From NCBI RefSeq assembly GCF_002777965.1, contig NZ_NGVR01000005.1:1-55517 (forward strand): DNA of 55,517 bases, read 5' to 3'. Positions 7,369 through 18,124 of the stretch are shown one piece after another. The stretch comes from Proteus columbae (GTDB lineage Bacteria > Pseudomonadota > Gammaproteobacteria > Enterobacterales > Enterobacteriaceae). The notes below the pieces were generated by a model, which saw only the letters and a program-made list of their open reading frames with translations, was not told where the DNA came from and did not search any database. Positions within the stretch are counted from its first letter, which is position 1; the number at the start of each line of letters is the position of its first letter. The position numbers and the translations under genes are program-made.

Positions 7369-7386
7369 AACCTGCTAATGCAGGTT
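7369..7386 (-). promoter_or_regulatory. Intercistronic hairpin between PTS IIB and IIC genes
   Basis: AACCTGC and GCAGGTT flank a four-base loop in the 47-base gap. The T run lies on the non-transcribed side, so for the leftward message this is not a terminator. It immediately precedes the ribosome site of the IIC gene. Confidence 0.5.
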
Positions 7387-7403
7387 TTTTGTTCAGGAAA
7401 TTA

Positions 7404-7898
7404 TCAGGCTGATGCGAGCGCTAACACATCAACAGGTGTCTGATCGGGGGTGTTTTGCACTGTGCAAGTCACACCGTTTGCGACAAGGCTTTTAAACGCA
7501 TCAATATCGGCATCATTGACTGATACGGTTTTCGCAATTTGGCGTTTCCCTTCATGAAAATGCATATTGCCAACATTACAATGAGTAATAGGCACGCCAC
7601 CTTCCACTAAACGGGCAACATCTTTCGGGTTATTACACAAAACAAAAATTTTCTGACGAGGAGATGCTTTACTAATAACATCAATAGTTTTTTGAATAGA
7701 GAAGAAGCGAACAGCATATTCACCACCAGCTGACGCTTTCATTCCTGCTTGCATAAATGCGGCATTAGGGCCTTCTGCTGCATCATCATTAGCCACTAAA
7801 ATCAGGTTTGCTTCAGTATGTTTACCCCATGTAATGCGGATTTGACCATGGAGTAAACGTTCATCAATGCGGGTCCAGACAATATTCGGTGTGTTCAT
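7404..7898 (-). CDS. agaV: PTS system mannose/aga-family EIIB component
   Basis: This cytoplasmic IIB subunit transfers phosphate to the incoming sugar. It is 164 residues long and has the phosphorylation motif RIDERLLHGQI (His17), FVLCNNPKDVARLV and ITHCNVGNMHFHEGKRQIAKT, all typical of mannose-family IIB proteins. It lies 24 bases after agaS and starts the PTS block. Confidence 0.9.
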   Translation of the reverse strand: MNTPNIVWTRIDERLLHGQIRITWGKHTEANLILVANDDAAEGPNAAFMQAGMKASAGGEYAVRFFSIQKTIDVISKASPRQKIFVLCNNPKDVARLVEGGVPITHCNVGNMHFHEGKRQIAKTVSVNDADIDAFKSLVANGVTCTVQNTPDQTPVDVLALASA

Positions 7899-7922
7899 AA
7901 TTAGCTCTCTTATTATATTTTA

Positions 7923-9113
7923 TTAATTTAAAGCAGACTGTGTGTCTTCTGTTTTAAGTGAGAACGGATAAATTGTGACGCCTTGTACAACACGGTTGAT
8001 TTCTCCTGACGGAGACGGGTTATCAGGCGTATTCCCTAGTGCAATGGAACTGTGAAATGCGAATGATTGCGCCAACATCAAGTAAGGGAACAATAGCGCC
8101 ACATCTGAACAGTTCTCTAACGCAGGAATATAAACAAAACTCTCAGGTGAGAAAGCTTTATCATTTCGTGCGGTGATCGCGATCACTTTGCCTGATGCAT
8201 TATCGTGAATAACCTCTCGTAATAAGTCAGTCTCATATTGACGTGTATAAGGATCATTAGAGAAAAACATCACCACTAAAGTTTCTTTATTTACGATAGA
8301 CTTAGGTCCATGTCGAAAGCCTAATGGAGTATCAAAACTAGCAACCACTTTGCCCGCAGTAAGCTCTAACATTTTCAACGCGGCTTCTTGTGCTAAACCT
8401 TGTAATCCACCACTTCCTAGATAAATAACCCGTTTAAACTTACCCGCATATTTATCCCTAATAATTTGATTCGCTTTATTAAATTGCGCCTTATATTGAC
8501 TAAAAAAAGGAGCAATAGAGTCACTAAAGACGTTATCACCTAAAAAGATAGTCACAGCAGCCATCATCATGGATGAAAAGCTAGAGGTCATCGCTAAAGA
8601 ACGGTCATTTGATTCTTCAGGCATCAACAACGCCAATGCACTGCTGTTATTTTGGCAATACTCATAAAGCTTGCCATTTGCATTACATGTCAGCACTAAG
8701 TGATAACACTGGGATAGACACTCAGTTGCAACATCTAACGCCGCCACACTTTCAGGGCTATTACCTGAGCGAGCAAAAGAAATTAATAACGTAGGAATGT
8801 CTTCCGCTAAATATTCTTGTGGATCAGCTACTAAATCAGTTGTTGCAATCGCATCTACTCTACGTTTTGTATGGCCACTTAAAATAGGAGCCAATGCTTT
8901 TCCAGCAAATGCAGATGTGCCAGCGCCCGTTAAAATAATTCGCGCATGAGGTACTGCGAGCGCTTTATTTAAAAAAGATCCAATATCAGCACGTTTCTCT
9001 TTCACTGACAGCCATGTTTTCTTCCAACATTCGGGTTGTTGCTCAATTTCTTTCGCAGTCCAAAATGCATTCAGTTGCTCTAATTGAGCGGTCTGATAAC
9101 TTAAATATTCCAT
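7923..9113 (-). CDS. agaS: Galactosamine-6-phosphate deaminase/isomerase (AgaS)
   Basis: This protein with two SIS sugar-isomerase domains is predicted to convert galactosamine-6-phosphate to tagatose-6-phosphate with release of ammonia. Domain 1 shows ILTGAGTSAFAGKALAP and LISFARSGNSPES. Domain 2 shows IYLGSGGLQGLAQEAALKMLEL and FRHGPKSIV. The ATG at 9113 (396 residues) has GAGG six to seven bases upstream. A TTG four codons earlier abuts the kbaZ stop and is less likely. Confidence 0.9.
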   Translation of the reverse strand: MEYLSYQTAQLEQLNAFWTAKEIEQQPECWKKTWLSVKEKRADIGSFLNKALAVPHARIILTGAGTSAFAGKALAPILSGHTKRRVDAIATTDLVADPQEYLAEDIPTLLISFARSGNSPESVAALDVATECLSQCYHLVLTCNANGKLYEYCQNNSSALALLMPEESNDRSLAMTSSFSSMMMAAVTIFLGDNVFSDSIAPFFSQYKAQFNKANQIIRDKYAGKFKRVIYLGSGGLQGLAQEAALKMLELTAGKVVASFDTPLGFRHGPKSIVNKETLVVMFFSNDPYTRQYETDLLREVIHDNASGKVIAITARNDKAFSPESFVYIPALENCSDVALLFPYLMLAQSFAFHSSIALGNTPDNPSPSGEINRVVQGVTIYPFSLKTEDTQSALN

Positions 9114-9125
9114 GGTTTCCCTCAA

Positions 9126-10406
9126 TTAATGGACATAGCAAGCATCGGCATAAACCGATAACACATCACGAATTTTCGCAATAACAAAAGACTCAGGCGA
9201 TCCGTCAATCATGCCTTCTCTAAATTGGGTAAATTGATAAGGCAGATATTGGCTCAGTAACGGTAATGGAATAGGTTTAACGGATAAGTTATCCATTAGT
9301 GTGTCGATAGCGGCATTAATTTCAGCATCAGGCCAGTAATAACGAATGCGATCACTAAAACTATAAACTCGAGCAAAGGCTTGTTGGCGCTCATCACCAT
9401 GATAGTATTTTTGCCAAAAACCTGGTTCACGACACATCAGTTGCTCCATTTTTTCACGTAATTTAGAGCACTGTTCTTGAGGGAATAATGTTTCTTCAAT
9501 GGAGCAAAGTGCGTATAAACCTTCACGCATTGCAAAGGTTAATGCAGGCCCTACTTTTAAAATGGCAAAGTGATCATGAACTAGCTGTTTATAAGCGTTT
9601 TTAGTTTGATAATCCGTAGAGTGGGCTTCGAAAACAAGATGAGAATAATCATTTACCACTTGGCTTAATGCTTGTGCTTTTTCTTGTTGATAATCAATGA
9701 TACCCGTATGATCAAATTCAACACCGGGTTGAACAACCAAACCAATAACGCGTTCCCAACAATCACCCACGCCCACATGTTGAAAAGCTTGGCGATGACA
9801 CTCTAATGTTTTACGTGCAGCATCAGGTGAAGTCACTTCAACAGTATCAAGTTCTTCAGCCGCACCACCTGGAACGGGCACTTCTGTACCAACAACATAA
9901 ACAATATCACTTATACCAAAGGTCTCTTTTGCGGTATTTTCTGCAATCACAGCGAGGCGAGCTGCACGAGATGCCACAATTTCATCTGTTAAAGGAATTG
10001 GATCATCAGCACAAGACATACTGCAATCAAGATGGATTTTCTTAAAACCTGCGGCAACATAATGTGCAATCAACACATCTGCATTTGCCATCGCTTCTTC
10101 AGCGTTAAGATGTTGCCAGCGATTAGGCCCTAAATGGTCGCCACCAAGAATAAGTTTCTCGATAGGAAAACCTACATTTTCCGCCTGTTCAATAACATAT
10201 TGGTAGAAGTCAGCGGGAGTCATTCCCGTATAACCACCAAACTGATCAACCTGATTAGAGGTGGCTTCAATTAGCAGAAAGGAATCATTATCCAGCGCTT
10301 GTAATAGAGCTGCTTCTATTACTAAAGGATGGGCAGAACAAACAGAATAAATACCATTCTGTTTGCCTGATTTGTGTTGCTGAACAATCTTTTCTAAAGG
10401 ATGCAT
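9126..10406 (-). CDS. kbaZ: D-tagatose-1,6-bisphosphate aldolase non-catalytic subunit (KbaZ/AgaZ/GatZ)
   Basis: This subunit is needed for full activity and stability of the class II aldolase KbaY, which is encoded about 6 kb away on the other strand. The 426-residue protein has the family start [20 protein letters not shown] and motifs [23 protein letters not shown] and [12 protein letters not shown]. Its ribosome site GGAG (10417-10420) lies inside the outer stem of a long inverted repeat in the gap to agaR, so translation may be structure-controlled. Confidence 0.92.
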   Translation of the reverse strand: MHPLEKIVQQHKSGKQNGIYSVCSAHPLVIEAALLQALDNDSFLLIEATSNQVDQFGGYTGMTPADFYQYVIEQAENVGFPIEKLILGGDHLGPNRWQHLNAEEAMANADVLIAHYVAAGFKKIHLDCSMSCADDPIPLTDEIVASRAARLAVIAENTAKETFGISDIVYVVGTEVPVPGGAAEELDTVEVTSPDAARKTLECHRQAFQHVGVGDCWERVIGLVVQPGVEFDHTGIIDYQQEKAQALSQVVNDYSHLVFEAHSTDYQTKNAYKQLVHDHFAILKVGPALTFAMREGLYALCSIEETLFPQEQCSKLREKMEQLMCREPGFWQKYYHGDERQQAFARVYSFSDRIRYYWPDAEINAAIDTLMDNLSVKPIPLPLLSQYLPYQFTQFREGMIDGSPESFVIAKIRDVLSVYADACYVH

Positions 10407-10412
10407 TAAATA

Positions 10413-10455
10413 CTAACTCCATAATCAACACCGGCGGTGTTGCTAATGGAGTTAG
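10413..10455 (-). promoter_or_regulatory. Long interrupted inverted repeat covering the kbaZ ribosome site
   Basis: The outer arms CTAACTCCAT (10413-10422) and ATGGAGTTAG (10446-10455) pair perfectly. The inner palindrome AACACCGGCGGTGTT (10427-10441) adds a second 7-bp stem. Read on the transcribed strand, the downstream outer arm contains the GGAG that serves kbaZ. It fills most of the 53-base gap between agaR and kbaZ. Confidence 0.65.
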
Positions 10456-10459
10456 CAAA

Positions 10460-11239
10460 TTACGATGCCTTATCGTCGACGATAATCACTTCGATTTTGT
10501 GATCTTTCAGTTCCTGAATATATTCTTCAGGAATACCTGAATCGGTCACGAGTATATCAATATCACCAAATTCTCTGATCATATGACAGCTGCGTTTACT
10601 GAATTTCGTAGAATCTGCAACCGCAATAATTGTTTCTGAGATATCACACATTAAACGGTTAAGACTAGCTTCCTGTTCATTGTGTGTAGTGATACCAACA
10701 CGTAAATCGAATCCGTCAACGCCTAAAAAAACCTTATCAAAACGGTAATTTCTAAGACTATTTTCAGCTTGTGAGCCTGAAAAAGACAACGCACTTTTTC
10801 GCAATACACCACCGGTCATTAATACTTCCACACCTGAGGTATTTGCTAACTCCATTGCGACATCCAGACCGTTAGTCATGACCACTACATTTTCGCGCGA
10901 CTTTAAATGTGTCGCGATTTCGCGAGTAGTTGTCCCCGAGTCAAGAATGACGGTGTCTCCATCCTTTATCAGCGTTGCGGCAGCTTTCCCGATTAATGTT
11001 TTTATGCCCGCGTTTTGCCCACGTTTTTCGTGGATACTCAGTTCGGCAATAAATCCTGTATTAGGAATTGCTGCCCCATGAGAGCGGACGATATAACCAT
11101 TTTTCTCAAGAAAACTTAGATCGCTGCGGATAGTGACACTTGAGACTTTAAATAATTCAGCGAGATCTTCGACTCTGGCTTTACCTTGTTGGTTTACCAT
11201 ATCGAGGATTTCCATACGCCTCTCAACTGCCGCTTTCAC
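10460..11239 (-). CDS. agaR: DeoR-family transcriptional repressor of the aga locus (AgaR)
   Basis: This 259-residue DeoR-type repressor probably senses an amino-sugar phosphate. The N-terminal winged helix-turn-helix is RMEILDMVNQQGKARVEDLA followed by FKVSSVTIRSDLSFLEKNG. The C-terminal sensor domain has DSGTTTREIATHL and FLGVDGFDLRVG. The start is GTG at 11237-11239, with AAGGAG six bases upstream. The 535-base divergent region next to it is full of TTTCG pentamers resembling AgaR operators. It is the first gene of the leftward operon and probably autoregulated. Confidence 0.9.
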   Translation of the reverse strand: MKAAVERRMEILDMVNQQGKARVEDLAELFKVSSVTIRSDLSFLEKNGYIVRSHGAAIPNTGFIAELSIHEKRGQNAGIKTLIGKAAATLIKDGDTVILDSGTTTREIATHLKSRENVVVMTNGLDVAMELANTSGVEVLMTGGVLRKSALSFSGSQAENSLRNYRFDKVFLGVDGFDLRVGITTHNEQEASLNRLMCDISETIIAVADSTKFSKRSCHMIREFGDIDILVTDSGIPEEYIQELKDHKIEVIIVDDKAS

Positions 11240-11774
11240 TTTCGTCTCCTTACGAAACCAAAAGACTTTCTTTCGATTGGTTTCGAATGTAGTTTACTAC
11301 GCCAATTTTTACCGACAATGCAAAAAAACAAAACTTTTGATCTCTTTCACAAAGTTTCGAATCATCGTCGATTACTTACGATTATTTTCGTGTAGCTTCA
11401 ATAATAGCCTTGAGGCCGTCAGTTTCCAATAAATAAAATGATATAACGCAACGCTATACTTATGATTACACCATATATAGCTAGATGAAACACAACAATA
11501 TAGATTTAATTTCGCTGTATTTCACAAAATGCAGATTAAAATTTCACTACATTCATTTATTTTCGAAAAACAAATCAAAATAAATAGCTCAAATAGTCAA
11601 TAGAATATGAAATAGTATCGAATCGAAAGTATTTTTATCGAAAAAAACTCTATTTACCTTTCGCAAAAATCTTTCATTTACTTTCGATATTTCGTATTTG
11701 TGATTTTAATCTCTTTTGTTTTGATAAATTTTACGTAATGTAACAGGATAAAAAAGAAACTCAGGAAATGACTA
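11240..11774. promoter_or_regulatory. Divergent agaR/sulfatase-maturase control region with TTTCG-rich operators
   Basis: No gene is seen in these 535 bases. The region contains many TTTCG or CGAAA pentamers. They cluster at 11266-11289 (CTTTCTTTCGATTGGTTTCG), 11345-11393, 11559-11567, 11616-11641 and 11658-11694 (CTTTCATTTACTTTCGATAT then TTCG). The clusters resemble the E. coli AgaR operator pattern of spaced TTTCRTTT units as I recall it. A CRP-like half site TGTGATTTTAATCTC lies at 11699-11713. Exact promoters were not resolved. Confidence 0.6.
11696..11717 (+). promoter_or_regulatory. Candidate CRP site upstream of the sulfatase-maturase gene
   Basis: TTTGTGATTTTAATCTCTTT keeps one strong TGTGA half and a poor second half. 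A similar sequence occurs upstream of kbaY at 16223-16244. Catabolite activation would be expected for a sugar-use operon. Confidence 0.35.
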
Positions 11775-13010
11775 ATGATATTAAATCAACCTGTTTATTT
11801 TCATATGATGGCAAAACCCACAAGCTACCACTGTAATATTAAATGTGAATACTGCTTTTATCTGGAAAAAGAAAATATTTTTCAAGATGAGACAAAAGAA
11901 ACAGGCCATACAGTGATGCCCGATGGTGTACTTCGTCGTTATATTAAAGACTATATTCAGTCACACGGTGGAGATCAGGTTGATTTTTCTTGGCAAGGTG
12001 GCGAGCCTACGCTTGCAGGATTAGCCTTCTTTGAGCAAGTCGTTAAATACCAAAAGCAATTTGCTAACGGCAAGACAATTACAAATAGTGTACAAACCAA
12101 TGCGATTGCCATTAATCGCCAATGGGCGCAATTTTTCGCTGATAATCATTTTCTATTAGGCGTTTCAATTGATGGTATTGAAGCAGTCCACGATAAATAT
12201 CGTATTTCAGTCAATGGCAGCCCTACTTTTGAACGAGTAAAGCGTGCAATTAATCTACTCAATGAATATGGCGTTGAATTTAACACACTCACTGTCGTTA
12301 ATGACCAAAACTGGAATAAAGGAAAAGAGACTTATCAAGCCTTAAAAGCGTTAGGTTCAACCTTCTTTCAATTTATCCCTATTGTCGAAGTCGATAGACG
12401 CTTTCCTCATACTCACGGGGGACATTATGCTCCGGGTCCCAATGCACAATTAGCTCCATTTTCTGTCCCAGCTGAAGGCTACGGACAATTTATGGCTGAA
12501 GTATTTGATGAATGGATACGACAAGGCGATATCGGGAAAATATATATTCGTTTATTTGATAGTTTATTAGGTACGTGGATGGGATATCCTGCATCAACGT
12601 GTATTCAATCTAAAACCTGTGGTCAGGCATTGATCATTGAAGCCAACGGTGATGTTTATTCTTGCGATCATTATGTCTATCCCGCCAATAATTTAGGCAA
12701 TATTCATCAAAATAGTCTTGCTCATTTAGCCACTTCAAAGCAGCAACAGCGTTTTGGTCAAAATAAATACGATAAACAAACTAGCCTTTGCAAACAGTGT
12801 GAAGTGCAAAGCTTATGTTATGGCGGTTGCCCTAAACATCGCATTATTGCTATTGAAGGCGAAAAACATCGTCATAACTACCTGTGTCGCTCTTATAAAA
12901 AAATATTTCATCATACCGCGATAGGTATGCAACTAATGCAACAAGCCATTTCACGGGGAGGCCTTGCTAGTGATGCGCTTCCTGCGATGAAAAAAAACTA
13001 CCTAAAATAA
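11775..13010 (+). CDS. Anaerobic sulfatase-maturating enzyme (radical SAM, SPASM domain)
   Basis: The enzyme is predicted to convert the active-site Cys of the adjacent sulfatase into formylglycine using S-adenosylmethionine, before the sulfatase is exported. The radical SAM cluster motif is Cys20-NIK-Cys24-EY-Cys27. The C-terminal half carries auxiliary-cluster cysteines in SKTCGQALIIEANGDVYSC and CKQCEVQSLCYGGC. At 411 residues it matches the anSME/AslB class. AGGA lies eight bases before the ATG. The sulfatase starts 35 bases after its stop, so the pair is co-transcribed. Confidence 0.93.
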   Translation: MILNQPVYFHMMAKPTSYHCNIKCEYCFYLEKENIFQDETKETGHTVMPDGVLRRYIKDYIQSHGGDQVDFSWQGGEPTLAGLAFFEQVVKYQKQFANGKTITNSVQTNAIAINRQWAQFFADNHFLLGVSIDGIEAVHDKYRISVNGSPTFERVKRAINLLNEYGVEFNTLTVVNDQNWNKGKETYQALKALGSTFFQFIPIVEVDRRFPHTHGGHYAPGPNAQLAPFSVPAEGYGQFMAEVFDEWIRQGDIGKIYIRLFDSLLGTWMGYPASTCIQSKTCGQALIIEANGDVYSCDHYVYPANNLGNIHQNSLAHLATSKQQQRFGQNKYDKQTSLCKQCEVQSLCYGGCPKHRIIAIEGEKHRHNYLCRSYKKIFHHTAIGMQLMQQAISRGGLASDALPAMKKNYLK

Positions 13011-13045
13011 CCCTTTTTTTATCTTGTTTATTCTGGAGACAATCC

Positions 13046-14656
13046 GTGATCTTACCTTCTGTTAAAAAAAGCTTACTCGCTGGGCTGATTGCTACGTCGT
13101 GTTTAAACATCCCAATATCTGCCAATGCAGGTGGGACTCCTGAAAAACCGAATATTTTACTGATAGTGATGGATGATTTAGGCACAGGACAACTCGATTT
13201 TGTACTGGATACCTTAGATGTTGATGCGTTAGCGCAAAGACCTACACCGCCACGTTATGAAGGCGATATCAATAAAATGGTAGAAGCGGCGCGAATTGCC
13301 ATGCCTAATGTCAGTGAAATGGCAACAAATGGTGCCAAAATGACCAATGCATTTGTTGCTCATCCTGTTTGTGGCCCATCTCGAGCAGGTATCTTTACCG
13401 GACGCTCTCCAGCAAGCTTTGGTACTTACAGTAATGATGATGCTATTTTAGGCATTCCACAAGATATCAAACTATTGCCTTCACTTTTCCAAGAAAATGG
13501 CTATGCCACCGCCAGTATTGGTAAATGGCATAATGCAAAAGTGATCCGCAAACCGAAAATTAATGAAAGTAAGCAAACGCGTGATTACCACGACAATATG
13601 ATCTCAACGCCGGAAGCGGGTTATGCTCCTCATGAGCGAGGTTTCGATTATGACTTTAGCTATTACGCATCGGGTGTGGCTTTATGGAACTCACCTGCAT
13701 TTTGGCGTAATGGTGTCAATGTTCCTGCACCGGGCTATACCACGCATCTTTTAACGGATGAAACATTAAAATTTATTGATGAGCATAAAGATAAACCTTT
13801 CTTTATTAATCTTTCTTACAGCGTTCCTCATATTCCGTTAGAACAAGCGTCACCCGCTAAATATATGGAAAAATTTGATACGGGTAATGTCGAAGCAAAT
13901 AAATATTTTGCGGCATTAAATGCTGCCGATGAAGGTATTGGTCAAATTATTACGAAGTTAAAAGAAAACGGCGAGTTAGAAAATACACTGATCTTTTTCT
14001 TATCAGATAATGGTGCTGTTAATGAATCACCAATGCCAATGAATGCGATGGATAGAGGCTTTAAAGGGCAAATGTTTAATGGTGGCGTTAGAGTACCTTT
14101 TATTGCTTATCAACCCGGCACTATTCCAGCCGGAACCAAAAGTGATGAGATGATCTCTGCACTTGATATTTTACCGACTGCACTACAAACAGCAGGTATT
14201 GCTATCCCTGATAATCTAAACGTTGAAGGGAAAAACATCATGCCTTTACTTAAAGGTGAAACAACAAAATCTCCTCACAACTATCTTTATTGGGCAGGTC
14301 CCGGCACTAAACATTACAGTGAAGAAAATCAAGAGTTTTGGCATGGATATCACCAATGGATAACCTATCAACGTAAAACACCGCCTACAAATCCTAATTT
14401 AGAAAAACTCTCTAAAGGTGCTTGGGCTGTGCGTGACGGTGAATGGGCACTCTATTTTTATGATGATGGAAAAAATCAGCCTCAACTTTTTAATGATAAA
14501 AAAGATCCTGCTGAATCAATCGATCTTGCTAAACAAAATCCACAAAAAGTGGCAGAGCTAAAAAATGCGTATTACCAGTGGATCAAAGATAAGCCTAAGC
14601 CTGTTCTTTGGGGACAAGATCACTATCAAATACTGGTGGATTCTGCAAAACCTTAA
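13046..14656 (+). CDS. Exported Cys-type sulfatase, probably a glycosaminoglycan sulfatase
   Basis: This arylsulfatase-family enzyme is predicted to remove sulfate esters from chondroitin-type disaccharides in the periplasm. A signal peptide (residues 1-28, ending ISANA) precedes the mature domain. The active-site motif Cys109-GPSRAGIFTGRS is the Cys form that requires formylglycine conversion. Metal ligands are visible in VMDDLG (Asp43, Asp44) and FLSDNGA (Asp321, Asn322). The start is GTG with GGAG eight bases upstream. Its 536 residues are normal for the family. Whether it acts at the 4-O or 6-O position, or on GalNAc or the uronate, cannot be told from the sequence. Confidence 0.9.
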   Translation: MILPSVKKSLLAGLIATSCLNIPISANAGGTPEKPNILLIVMDDLGTGQLDFVLDTLDVDALAQRPTPPRYEGDINKMVEAARIAMPNVSEMATNGAKMTNAFVAHPVCGPSRAGIFTGRSPASFGTYSNDDAILGIPQDIKLLPSLFQENGYATASIGKWHNAKVIRKPKINESKQTRDYHDNMISTPEAGYAPHERGFDYDFSYYASGVALWNSPAFWRNGVNVPAPGYTTHLLTDETLKFIDEHKDKPFFINLSYSVPHIPLEQASPAKYMEKFDTGNVEANKYFAALNAADEGIGQIITKLKENGELENTLIFFLSDNGAVNESPMPMNAMDRGFKGQMFNGGVRVPFIAYQPGTIPAGTKSDEMISALDILPTALQTAGIAIPDNLNVEGKNIMPLLKGETTKSPHNYLYWAGPGTKHYSEENQEFWHGYHQWITYQRKTPPTNPNLEKLSKGAWAVRDGEWALYFYDDGKNQPQLFNDKKDPAESIDLAKQNPQKVAELKNAYYQWIKDKPKPVLWGQDHYQILVDSAKP

Positions 14657-14711
14657 TATTCAACTTCCGTTTTGTTTCGCAAGGATGCGTCTTTTTTTCT
14701 GAGATACGAAA

Positions 14712-16187
14712 ATGGCTATTGAAATTGCATCTTCAGCACGTCCAAAACTCCCTTATGAGCACCCAAACGTAGAAATCTACCAACGCTTATTTAAGGAAAA
14801 TATCATTCGACGATTAGTCAGAAAATCAGCTTATCGTCGCTATGATAAAACGATCACTGACTTTTTTAATGATGAAAACCAGTCGCTTTTCTCTTTATGT
14901 GAAATGCTGACACAATATGTCACACAGGCTTTTCATCATTACCAAGTCTGGGGTTACTCTCATGCTTATTATCCCGGAAGCCCAGGGCAACAAACTGCAA
15001 GAACGGATGCTCTTGAAGGTGTTAGCAGGGTACTTCCTCTACTTGCAACATGGATAGTTAGCAGCAAAAAAAGTACGTTGATGGGATTAAATCATCAAGC
15101 TTTCAACTTACCTTTAATGATCAAACAAAGCTTTATTCATGGCACTGATCCACTTCATAAAGGATATTGGGGAAAACTTGAAGATTACGATCAACGAATT
15201 TGTGAAGCCTCTGATTTAGCGCTCACTCTTTGGATAAGCCGTGAATGGGTGTGGGATACATTAACACCCGCCACACAACAACAAATTATTACTTGGTTTG
15301 AGCAAGTTAATCACTGTGAAGTTGTTGATAATAACTGGCATTTCTTCCCTCTTACTGTTCAATTTGTTATTAAAGCACTCACAGGAAAAGACACTGTTGC
15401 CCATTGGCGCTATGAACGATTAAAAGAGTTTTATGTTGGTGATGGATGGTTTCGTGATGGGGCAAAAGGTAACTATGATTACTATAATGCGTGGGGATTT
15501 TACTATTCATTATATTGGCTAACGCAAATTGATCCTCAATTTGATACGACATTTATTACTCAATCACTTAACACCTTTAATCAACATTACCTTTATTTTA
15601 TGACTCCAAAAGGTATTCCTTTCTTTGGGCGAAGTGCCTGCTACCGCCTTGCGGTTTCTGCTCCATTATTAGCGGGTGTCGATTTACATTGCCCTTCAGT
15701 AAAAGTAGGCGAGGCAAAACGCGCCTTTGAAAGCAGCTTACGTTATTTTATTTCTCAAGGTGCATTAAAAAATGGCGCTCCCACTCAAGGCTTATTTACT
15801 CACGATCCTCGTTTGGTTGATAACTACAGTGGACCCGCCAGCAGCTTTTGGTCATTACGTGCCGTGATTATCGCGCTTTATTGTGCTGATCGTATCAATT
15901 TATGGCAAACACCTTCACTTCCATTACCTATCGAAAAAGATGACTTTCGTTTCGAAATTCCTGCTATTCAAGCGTTTGTGACTGGAGTGAAAGCAACACA
16001 AGAGGTAAACGTCATTTTTTGCGAAGATTATACAACTCAGCAAACACCATTAACCCGCCGTTTAGAAAAACAAACCTTAGCACAAAAAGTCGCTGAAACC
16101 GTGATAGGACAGTCAAGACGACCGAAAAATAATTTATTACGCAAAGGGATCACCAGTTATAGCTCTAAAATGGCACATTTTTTCTAA
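14712..16187 (+). CDS. DUF2264-family protein, possible cytoplasmic glycan hydrolase
   Basis: The 491-residue protein matches the DUF2264 family pattern. Recognisable segments include YSHAYYPGSPGQQTARTDAL near residue 80, DNNWHFFPLTVQF, GDGWFRDGAKGNYDYYNAWG and GIPFFGRSACYRLAVSAPLL. The Trp/Tyr-rich helical pattern suggests an alpha/alpha-barrel. There is no signal peptide. Members occur in glycan-use loci, and from memory some have been placed in a CAZy family with beta-glucuronidase activity, though I am not certain of that link. It lies 55 bases after the sulfatase with no clear terminator between, so it is probably co-transcribed. Its substrate here is unknown. Confidence 0.75.
   Translation: MAIEIASSARPKLPYEHPNVEIYQRLFKENIIRRLVRKSAYRRYDKTITDFFNDENQSLFSLCEMLTQYVTQAFHHYQVWGYSHAYYPGSPGQQTARTDALEGVSRVLPLLATWIVSSKKSTLMGLNHQAFNLPLMIKQSFIHGTDPLHKGYWGKLEDYDQRICEASDLALTLWISREWVWDTLTPATQQQIITWFEQVNHCEVVDNNWHFFPLTVQFVIKALTGKDTVAHWRYERLKEFYVGDGWFRDGAKGNYDYYNAWGFYYSLYWLTQIDPQFDTTFITQSLNTFNQHYLYFMTPKGIPFFGRSACYRLAVSAPLLAGVDLHCPSVKVGEAKRAFESSLRYFISQGALKNGAPTQGLFTHDPRLVDNYSGPASSFWSLRAVIIALYCADRINLWQTPSLPLPIEKDDFRFEIPAIQAFVTGVKATQEVNVIFCEDYTTQQTPLTRRLEKQTLAQKVAETVIGQSRRPKNNLLRKGITSYSSKMAHFF

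Positions 16188-18104
<1,917 letters not shown>

Positions 18105-18124
<20 letters not shown>

Noticed and set aside
14671-14699. Possible terminator between the sulfatase and DUF2264 genes
   Set aside because: A T run is present but the stem (CGCA/TGCG) is only four pairs, too weak to call.
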